NCBI GenBank assembly: GCA_021780015.1
Contig: JAJXZN010000034.1
Coordinates: 1-7,501 of the forward strand
Source: Pseudomonadota bacterium
GTDB lineage: Bacteria > Pseudomonadota > Alphaproteobacteria > Rhizobiales > Beijerinckiaceae
Length of the DNA: 7,501 nt
Direction of reading: 5' to 3'
Numbering within the stretch: the stretch's first letter is position 1; each line of letters begins with the position of its first letter. Under the pieces are notes generated by a model. It was given only the letters and a program-made list of their open reading frames with translations. It was not told the origin of the DNA and did no database searches. This document shows, one piece after another, positions 1 to 7,501 of this stretch. The translations under genes and the position numbers were made by a program.

Positions 1-850
1 CGACATCAACTCCGGACCCTATGACGATTATCTGCAGATCGATGCGCCGGTGAATCGCGGCAATTCCGGCGGCCCGACCTTCAATACGCAGGGCGAAGTC
101 GTCGGCATCAACACGGCGATCTATTCGCCGTCGGGCGGCAGCGTCGGCATCGGCTTCGACATTCCCGCCGACGAGGCGCGCAGCGTCATCGCCGCGCTCG
201 AAACCAAAGGCACCGTGACGCGCGGCTGGATCGGCGTCGAAATTCAGCCGGTGACCTCCGACATCGCCGACAGCCTCGGATTGAAGAGCGAGAAGGGGGC
301 GCTGGTCGCCGACACCCAGAAGGATTCGCCGGCTGCGTCGGCGGGAATCAAAACGGGCGACGTCATTCTCGGCGTCGACGGCGAGCCGATCGACGGGCCG
401 CGCGAATTGGCCCGCAAGATCGCCGCACTTGGTCCCAATGCCAATGCGGAGCTACTGGTTTGGCACGATGGCGCGCAAAAGACCTTCAGCGTGAAGCTCG
501 GCACTTTGCCGAACGAGCAGGTCGCCAAGGCCGATACAAACGACGATAACGCCGGGACCAGCAATCTCGACGCCTTCGGCCTGACCTTGGCCCCGTCGGA
601 CTCGGTCCCTGGCGCTGCCGCGGGCGGCGTCGTCGTGACCAATGTCGATCCGGATGGAACGGCGGCCCAAAAGGGTCTGAAAGTCGGCGATGTCATCCTC
701 GAGGCCGGCGGCAAGTCGGTCACGACCCCAGGTCAGGTGGCGAGCGTTCTCAGCGAAGCCAAGAAGGCCGGCCATCGAGCAGTGCTGCTGCGCGTGAAAA
801 GCGGCGACGAAACGCATTTCGTGGCGCTGGAGCTCGGCAAAGCCTCGTGA
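1..850 (+). CDS. degP: DegP/HtrA (Do-family) periplasmic serine endoprotease, 3' part (5' end outside window)
   Basis: The reading frame is open from the left edge, so the N-terminal signal and the catalytic His and Asp lie outside the window. The GTG at base 50 is an internal valine codon, not a start. What is visible is the end of the trypsin-like domain with Asn-Arg-Gly-Asn-Ser-Gly-Gly-Pro; the nucleophile serine codon is at 65-67. PDZ1 follows at about bases 224-510 (begins GWIGVEIQ, contains [15 protein letters not shown]). A short acidic linker (DTNDDNAGT) leads to PDZ2 at about 565-840 (contains [14 protein letters not shown]). Two PDZ domains are the standard DegP/DegQ/MucD layout. 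Family members degrade or refold misfolded envelope proteins in the periplasm as oligomeric cages, with the PDZ domains binding substrate C-termini. The gene ends in TGA and is followed by a GC-rich hairpin. DegP versus DegQ/MucD paralogy cannot be settled from this part alone. The protease assignment is very secure. Confidence 0.95.
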   Translation, partial: DINSGPYDDYLQIDAPVNRGNSGGPTFNTQGEVVGINTAIYSPSGGSVGIGFDIPADEARSVIAALETKGTVTRGWIGVEIQPVTSDIADSLGLKSEKGALVADTQKDSPAASAGIKTGDVILGVDGEPIDGPRELARKIAALGPNANAELLVWHDGAQKTFSVKLGTLPNEQVAKADTNDDNAGTSNLDAFGLTLAPSDSVPGAAAGGVVVTNVDPDGTAAQKGLKVGDVILEAGGKSVTTPGQVASVLSEAKKAGHRAVLLRVKSGDETHFVALELGKAS

Positions 851-866
851 TCTCGGACCAGCCTCG

Positions 867-903
867 GCGCGGCGGCCCTCCGCCGCGCTGGCCCATTTCT
901 TCC
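867..903 (+). terminator. Candidate intrinsic terminator after degP
   Basis: A perfect 9-bp inverted repeat, GCGCGGCGG (867-875) and CCGCCGCGC (880-888), encloses a CCCT loop. It starts 17 bases after the degP stop. The stem can be extended by a G-T and a C-G pair outward. The following sequence (CATTTCTTCCTCT) is only moderately T-rich, so termination may be incomplete or may involve another factor. Stem and position are seen directly; function is inferred. Confidence 0.55.
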
Positions 904-957
904 TCTCCCCGCCGGGTATCGCATTAGCCCCCCGTCTGCGATGCCGGTTTTCGGAGG

Positions 958-996
958 CGGCAGGTCCGGAGTGAGCCTCCGGCCTGCCGTTTTTTT
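958..996 (+). terminator. Strong intrinsic terminator-like hairpin just upstream of the response regulator gene
   Basis: The left arm at 958-970 (CGGCAGG, one bulged T at 965, then CCGGA) pairs with the right arm TCCGGCCTGCCG at 978-989, giving a 12-bp stem with one bulge and a 7-base loop (971-977). It is followed at once by seven Ts (990-996). This is a textbook Rho-independent terminator. It could be the main terminator for degP, backing up the weaker hairpin at 867-888. Because it ends 14 bases before the ATG at 1011, any transcript entering the response regulator gene from upstream must pass through it, so it could also act as an attenuator. Confidence 0.8.
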
Positions 997-1010
997 GTGG
1001 AATTCGCTAT

Positions 1011-1703
1011 ATGTCGTCCATGCGCATCCTGATCATCGAAGACGATACCGAAGCGGCGAACTACCTGGTCAAGGCTTTGCGCGAGGCCGGCCATGTTGCC
1101 GATCATGCCGCCGACGGGGTCGAAGGTTATGACAAGGCCCGTGACGGCGGCTACGATATCCTCGTCGTCGATCGCATGTTGCCGAAGCTCGACGGCCTGT
1201 CACTCATCGGCGGCCTGCGGGCACAGAAGGTCGAGACACCGGTGCTGATCCTCTCGGCGCTCGGCCAGGTCGATGACCGGGTGAAAGGCCTGCGCGCCGG
1301 CGGCGATGATTATCTGACGAAGCCCTATGCCTTCTCCGAATTGCTGGCGCGGATCGAAGTTCTGGCGCGGCGCAAATCGAGCGGCGCCGGCGAAGAAACC
1401 GTCTATCGGGTGGGCGGCCTGGAGCTCGACCGCCTATCGCACAAGCTGACGCGCAACGGCAAGGAGATCCTTCTGCAGCCGCGTGAATTCCGCCTGCTCG
1501 AATATCTGATGAAACATGCGGGCCAGGTCGTCACCCGCACAATGCTGCTCGAAAACGTCTGGGATTATCATTTCGATCCGCAGACCAATGTCATCGACGT
1601 GCATATTTCGCGGCTGCGCGCCAAGATCGACAAAGGCTTCGAGCCGCAGCTTTTGCAGACGATCCGCGGCGCGGGATATATGATCCGTGACGCCAATCAT
1701 TAA
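1011..1703 (+). CDS. OmpR/PhoB-family two-component response regulator (winged helix)
   Basis: This is a cytoplasmic DNA-binding response regulator of 230 aa, normal for the OmpR family. The receiver domain spans about residues 4-120. It has the acidic pocket E10-D11-D12, phospho-acceptor D54 in LVVDRMLP, the switch serine S82 and the conserved K104 in DDYLTKPY. The winged-helix domain spans about 131-227, with LQPREFRLLEYLM, an ENVWDYHFDPQTN loop, the recognition-helix region NVIDVHISRLRAKID and the wing ending TIRGAGYMI. Two ATGs are possible. The one at 1020 would start directly at MRILIIEDD, which matches the usual family start; the one at 1011 adds three residues. Neither has a clear Shine-Dalgarno. 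The 3' end overlaps the kinase gene by 17 bases, so the kinase is almost certainly its partner. Its target genes and signal are unknown; the neighbouring degP suggests envelope stress, but only by position. Confidence 0.95.
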   Translation: MSSMRILIIEDDTEAANYLVKALREAGHVADHAADGVEGYDKARDGGYDILVVDRMLPKLDGLSLIGGLRAQKVETPVLILSALGQVDDRVKGLRAGGDDYLTKPYAFSELLARIEVLARRKSSGAGEETVYRVGGLELDRLSHKLTRNGKEILLQPREFRLLEYLMKHAGQVVTRTMLLENVWDYHFDPQTNVIDVHISRLRAKIDKGFEPQLLQTIRGAGYMIRDANH

Positions 1704-3117
1704 ACTGCTGCGCTCGACGGCGTTCAAGATTTCGCTGATCTATCTGCTGGTCACGGCGGTCGGCACCGGCCTCGTTCTTGGCCGTGTCGGCTGGAACGTC
1801 ACGCATCTGATCGACGCGCAGATCCGCCAGACAGTCGATACCGACATCACCGGCCTCTCGGAGCAATATTCCGAGGGCGGCATCGCTCAGCTCGTCGGCG
1901 CGATCGAACGGCGTTCGCGTCAGCCCGGCGCCGGACTTTATCTGGTGACGACCCATGCCGGCGAGCCGATCGTCGGCAATGTGTCTTCCTTGCCTGAGGG
2001 CGTGCTGTCGCAGCCGGGCCTCGTCGTGACCGATTATCTGCGCGCCGGCGAGACCAGCGGCTCGCACCGCGCCATTGCCCGCATCTTTCTGCTGCCCGGC
2101 GGGTTTCGGCTGCTTGTCGGCCATGACATCGAAGAAGGCATGCGGCTGCGCCGCATCTTCGTCGGCGCGCTGGTCACCTCGCTCATCTGGCTCGTGATCA
2201 TCGGCACCATCGGCGGCCTTTGGATTGCGCGGCGCGTGCTGCATCGCGTCGATACCATCAACGACCGGGCGCGCGCCATCGTCGGTGGCGATCTCTCCGC
2301 GCGTTTGCCGTCAGCCGGCACCGGCGACGAGCTCGATCGTCTCGTCGACAATTTGAATTCGATGCTCGACCGGATTTCGCTGCTCGCCGTCGGGCTGCGC
2401 GAGGTCTCCGACAATATCGCGCATGATCTGAAGACGCCGCTGACCCGGCTGCGCAGCCGCGCCGAACAGGCGCTGCAATTTGCCAAGTCGCCGGATGATT
2501 ATCGCGTCGCACTCGAGAAGGTCATCGAGGAATCGGATTCGCTGATCCGCATCTTCAACGCCCTGCTGATGATCGCCCGCGCCGAGGCGGGCGCGGGACC
2601 GGACAGCCTCGTCGATTTCGATGCGGCCGACGTCGCCCGTGATGTCGGCGAACTTTATGAGCCGGCGGCCGAGGACCGCGGCCTGAGCTTGGATGTCGAG
2701 GCGGCGCCCGGCTTGATGCTGCACGGCAGCCGGGAATTGATTGGGCAGGCCGTCGCCAATCTCGTCGACAACGCGCTGAAATATGGCATGCCCGCGGAAG
2801 GCGCCGAGGCGCGCGTCAGCATCTGCGCCAAACGCCTCGGGCCGATGATCGAGATCAGCGTCGGCGATCGCGGCCCCGGAATTGCCCCAACGGACCGCGA
2901 GCGCGTCCAGGAACGTTTCGTCCGGCTGGAGAATTCGCGCTCGCGGCCGGGCTCCGGCCTTGGCCTGTCGCTCGCCGCCGCCGTCGCGCGCCTGCATGGC
3001 GGGACATTGCGGTTCGAGGACAATGCGCCGGGCTTGCGCGCCGTGCTATCACTCCCGGCGGCGGCTTTGCTGCCGCCGAAACTTGCGCCGCCTGCGCCGC
3101 GCGGCGAGGCGGCGTAA
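1687..3117 (+). CDS. Membrane sensor histidine kinase (HAMP, HisKA, HATPase), partner of the upstream regulator
   Basis: This 476-aa inner-membrane sensor kinase phosphorylates, and probably dephosphorylates, the adjacent regulator. TM1 is at about residues 13-33, followed by a periplasmic sensor region of about 120 residues with no recognised fold, then TM2 at about 157-180 and a HAMP domain at about 180-231. The HisKA domain has phospho-acceptor H246 in NIAHDLKTPLTRLR. The ATPase domain carries the N box (NLVDNALKY, 358-366), G1 (GDRGPGI, 393-399), F box (ERFVRLE, 409-415) and G2 (GSGLGLSLA, 422-430), so all catalytic motifs are present. The protein ends in an Ala/Pro-rich tail (about 457-476). 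It starts at GTG 1687 inside the 3' end of the regulator gene, a 17-base overlap that suggests translational coupling. No strong ribosome binding site is visible. The stimulus is not predictable from sequence. Confidence 0.93.
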   Translation: MTPIIKLLRSTAFKISLIYLLVTAVGTGLVLGRVGWNVTHLIDAQIRQTVDTDITGLSEQYSEGGIAQLVGAIERRSRQPGAGLYLVTTHAGEPIVGNVSSLPEGVLSQPGLVVTDYLRAGETSGSHRAIARIFLLPGGFRLLVGHDIEEGMRLRRIFVGALVTSLIWLVIIGTIGGLWIARRVLHRVDTINDRARAIVGGDLSARLPSAGTGDELDRLVDNLNSMLDRISLLAVGLREVSDNIAHDLKTPLTRLRSRAEQALQFAKSPDDYRVALEKVIEESDSLIRIFNALLMIARAEAGAGPDSLVDFDAADVARDVGELYEPAAEDRGLSLDVEAAPGLMLHGSRELIGQAVANLVDNALKYGMPAEGAEARVSICAKRLGPMIEISVGDRGPGIAPTDRERVQERFVRLENSRSRPGSGLGLSLAAAVARLHGGTLRFEDNAPGLRAVLSLPAAALLPPKLAPPAPRGEAA

Positions 3118-3137
3118 CAATTGGCAACGTAAAACTT

Positions 3138-3143
3138 GAAGGG
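3138..3143 (+). promoter_or_regulatory. Likely ribosome binding site of glnE
   Basis: The purine-rich GAAGGG lies nine bases before the ATG at 3153 and supports that start. There is no clear promoter in the 35-base gap after the kinase stop, which favours co-transcription with the two-component genes. Confidence 0.5.
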
Positions 3144-3152
3144 CGGCCCGAC

Positions 3153-6051
3153 ATGCCGGCCGAATGTTTGCCCCTCTGCGAACGGCTGGTGAAAGCGCCC
3201 GCGCTCAGCGATCCGGCCGTTGCACAGGCGCGGCTCGCCGATTTCCAGGGCGCCGCCGCGCAGGACGCGGCGCTGTTTGAGATTGCAGCCGTCTCGGCGT
3301 TGCTCGCGGGCATAGCCGACCATTCCCCTTATCTTTGGAAACTCGCGACGGCGGACCGGGCGCGTCTCGCCCGGCTTTTGACCACGGCGCCGGATGATGC
3401 GCTGTCGGCTTGTCTCGATGCACTCGTCGCGGCTTTGCCGAATGCGCCGAACGAAGCGGACGCTATGCGGCTTTTGCGCCGGGCGAAGCAGGAGGTCGCG
3501 CTGCTGGTGGCGCTCGCGGATCTCGGCGGAGCCTGGACGCCGCAGGACGTTATGGCGGCGCTGACGCAATCGGCCGATATCTTCGTCGCCGGCGCACTCG
3601 ACTTCATCCTGCGCGACGAGCAGGCGAGCGGCCGGCTTCATCTGCGCAACCCCGCCGAGCCCGCGGAAGGCTGCAGCCTGATCGTTCTCGCGCTCGGCAA
3701 GCACGGCGCCGGCGAACTGAACTATTCGAGCGACACCGACCTCATCATCCTTTTCGATCCCGCCGGCACCACGGCGGCGCATCTGGCCGAAGCGGCCACC
3801 GCCTTCGTCAAGATGGCGCGACGCCTTGTCAAAATTTTACAGGAGCGCACGGCGGACGGCTATGTGCTGCGCGTCGATCTGCGGCTGCGGCCCGACCCTG
3901 GCTCGACGGCGATCGCCATTTCGACGCCGGCGGCGTTTTTCTATTACGAATCCTTCGGCCAGAACTGGGAACGCGCGGCGATGATCAAGGCCCGGCCCGT
4001 TGCCGGCGACCTGGCGCTTGGCGAAGCTTTTCTTGCGCAGCTCACGCCATTCATCTGGCGGCGCTATTTCGACTATGCGGCGATCGCCGACATTCATGCG
4101 ATGAAACGGCAAATCCATGCCGTGCGCGGCCATGCCGAGATCGCCGTCGCGGGCCACGATCTCAAATTGGGCCGCGGCGGCATCCGCGAGATCGAATTTT
4201 TCGTCCAGACGCAGCAATTGATTTATGGCGGGCGGCGGCCAAGCCTGCGCGGCCGCGCGACGCTGCCCATGCTGGCGCAATTGCACGAGCAGGGCCTCAT
4301 CGGCGCCGAGGCGCGTGACGAACTGACCGCCGCATATCTGCATCTGCGCACGTTGGAACATCGGCTGCAGATGATTGCCGACGAACAGACCCAACGTCTG
4401 CCGGCCGATGCGGGGGAACTGGCGCGCTTTGCCAATTTTTGCGGCTATCCGACGGTTGACGCCTTCTCGGCCGATCTGATGCGCCATTTCGAGCGCGTCG
4501 CCGAACATTATGCGCGGCTGTTCGAGACAGCGCCGGCGCTCTCGGTTGCGACCGGCAGCCTGGTCTTCACCGGGGTCAGCGACGATCCCGACACTTTGGA
4601 GACTTTGCGCAAGCTCGGCTTCAAGCGGCCGGAACTGGCTGCCGAGACCATCCGCGGCTGGCATTTCGGCCGCCGTGCCGGCGTCAGTTCGGAACGCGCC
4701 CGTGAAGTCCTGACCGAACTGGTGCCGGCACTGCTTGGGGCCTTTTCCGAAACCGCCGATCCGGATGCAGCGCTTACGGCCTTCGACCAGGCCTTGGCTC
4801 AGCGCAGCGCCGCAGTCGAACTCCTGTCGATCCTGAGATCGAACGCGAACCTGCGCAAATTGTTTGCCGATCTGCTCGGCAGCGCACCGCGGCTCGCCGA
4901 CATCATCATCCGGCGCCCGCACGTGCTCGATTCGATGATCGATCCTGCGCTTTTGACCGCGCCGCTCGGGGATGCCGATTTCGACGCGCGTCTTTTGCGC
5001 GTGCTGGCCGCGCCCGCCGCGGTCGAAGACATGCTCGACGGCCTGCGCGACTTCAAGCAGGAGGAATCCTTCTTGATCGGTCTGCGGCTTCTGACCGGCA
5101 CTCTCGCCCCATCTGCGGCAGGCGAGGCCTATTCGGCGCTGGCGGCCTCGCTCGTGCGCGCCGCTCTGAGGGCTGTCATTGGCGACTTCGAAACGCGCTT
5201 CGGTAAAATTCCGCTCGGCCGTTGCGTGGTTCTCGGCATGGGAAAGCTTGGCTCGCGCGAAATGACGGCGGCCTCGGATCTCGATCTGATCCTGATCTAC
5301 GATTTCGACGGGGAGAGCCCGGAGTCGGACGGCGCCGAGGCGCTGCATGCGACGCGCTATTACACGCGTCTGTCGCAGCGGCTGATTTCGAGCCTCACGG
5401 TCGCGACGCGACGTGGCGGCCTTTACGAAGTCGATATGCGGTTGCGCCCCTCGGGTCGGCAAGGGCCGGTCGCGACACAACTCAAGAGCTTCGTCGATTA
5501 TCAATTGAAGGACGCCGAGACCTGGGAGCATATGGCATTGACCCGCGCTCGCGTGATCGCAGGCGATGCATCGCTGGCCGCCGAGGTCGAAGCGGCACGC
5601 GAAAAAATTCTAACGTGCCCCCCACGGTCGGGATTGCGCAAGGATGTTGCTGATATGCGCCGCCTCGTCGCCAAGGAGAAGGGCGAAGGCAACGGGCTCG
5701 ATCTTAAATATGCCGCGGGCGGCCAGATTGATCTTGATTTTCTCGCCCAATATCTCTGCCTTCGGCATGCCCATCGCGCGCCGATGCTGCTCAAGGTCGC
5801 GCCCGCCGATATTCTTGCCGGCGCCGGAGCACTGGGCCTTTTAGCGCCGGACAAGACCGAAAGCCTGCTGGCGGCGCATCGTCTTTATGCGCATATCACG
5901 CAGGTGCTGCGGACAATCCTCGAGAGCAATGTGCCGCTGGCGCAGGCGGGCGAGGCGGTCAAGCACCGGCTTGCCGCAGCGATGAGCCTGCCGAGCTTTG
6001 GGCAGCTTGAGGCCGATCTTGCCGAGAGCGAAGCGCGCGTCCGCGCGATCT

Positions 6052-6071
<20 letters not shown>
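3153..6071 (+). CDS. glnE: Bifunctional glutamine synthetase adenylyltransferase/adenylyl-removing enzyme (GlnE)
   Basis: This cytoplasmic enzyme sets glutamine synthetase activity. The C-terminal half attaches AMP to a tyrosine of GlnA under nitrogen excess; the N-terminal half removes it by phosphorolysis under nitrogen limitation. The direction is controlled by PII protein and glutamine. At 972 aa it is full length (the E. coli protein is about 950). Both nucleotidyltransferase-like domains are intact. The N-terminal one has GKHGAGELNYSSDTDLI at residues 182-198, with metal-binding D194 and D196 and a third acid D242 in VDLRLRP. The C-terminal one has GMGKLGSREMTAASDLDLI at 695-713, with D709, D711 and D761 in VDMRLRP. 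The duplicated downstream blocks (FGQNWERAAMIKARPVAGD near 268-286 and its C-terminal counterpart DAETWEHMALTRARVIAGD) show the internal duplication of the family. It begins 35 bases after the kinase gene on the same strand, and its last 20 bases overlap the convergent kinase gene. Confidence 0.97.

Positions 6072-7501
<1,430 letters not shown>

Noticed and set aside
50..850. A separate 266-aa gene starting at GTG 50
   Set aside because: Upstream codons continue the protease active-site region in the same frame, and the GTG is an internal valine before the Gly-Asn-Ser-Gly-Gly motif.
851..1010. CtrA-type boxes (TTAA-N7-TTAA), tandem repeats or a small RNA gene in the intergenic gap
   Set aside because: No paired TTAA half-sites or repeats are present. 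Apart from the two hairpins, I see no independent promoter-plus-terminator unit.
941..1132. 63-aa plus-strand ORF running through the terminator hairpin into the regulator gene, as a possible leader peptide
   Set aside because: It has no ribosome binding site, an arbitrary composition, and extends far into the regulator in another frame. It is most likely chance.
2655..3782. 375-aa minus-strand ORF across the kinase/glnE junction
   Set aside because: It is antisense to two well-supported genes, is Arg-rich with no domain, and is consistent with a codon-bias shadow.
3837..5531. 564-aa minus-strand ORF inside glnE
   Set aside because: Long antisense frames are common in GC-rich genes. The translation has no recognisable domain, and the plus-strand frame is a clear GlnE.

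Overview
The window is GC-rich and gene-dense. Family-level features point to an alphaproteobacterium of the Rhizobiales/Hyphomicrobiales: an alphaproteobacterial-type GlnE, a PleC/PdhS-like histidine kinase, and a degP–response regulator–kinase–glnE gene order that I recall from rhizobia. A Beijerinckiaceae or Methylocystaceae origin is only a guess. I see no insertion sequence, phage gene, CRISPR array, tRNA or rRNA. This looks like ordinary chromosomal core sequence.

Layout. (1) From the left edge to base 850 is the 3' part of a periplasmic DegP/HtrA (Do-family) serine protease, with the catalytic Gly-Asn-Ser-Gly-Gly motif and two PDZ domains. (2) The 160-base gap at 851-1010 is the only substantial intergenic region. 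It holds two hairpins. The first is a GC-rich stem just after degP. The second is a classic intrinsic terminator with a seven-T tail, and it ends only 14 bases before the next start codon. (3) From 1011 to 3117 are an OmpR-family response regulator and its membrane sensor kinase, overlapping by 17 bases. (4) After a 35-base gap, 3153-6071 encodes a full-length GlnE, the enzyme that adenylylates and deadenylylates glutamine synthetase. (5) On the opposite strand, from the right edge back to 6052, is a 5'-truncated PAS-domain histidine kinase of the PleC/PdhS type. It converges on glnE, and the two stop-codon ends overlap by 20 bases.

Working together. DegP is an envelope quality-control protease, and the adjacent two-component pair may respond to envelope conditions, but this is inferred from position only. 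The regulator, kinase and glnE are packed tightly enough to be one transcription unit, which would couple expression of a nitrogen-assimilation enzyme to this signalling pair. The convergent PleC-like kinase is probably an independent cell-cycle or polarity regulator.

I found no clearly new system. The points most worth a second look are the strong terminator directly in front of the response regulator (possible attenuation, or a very short leader), the lack of a visible Shine-Dalgarno there, and the overlapping convergent 3' ends with an unusual Pro/Arg-rich kinase tail.
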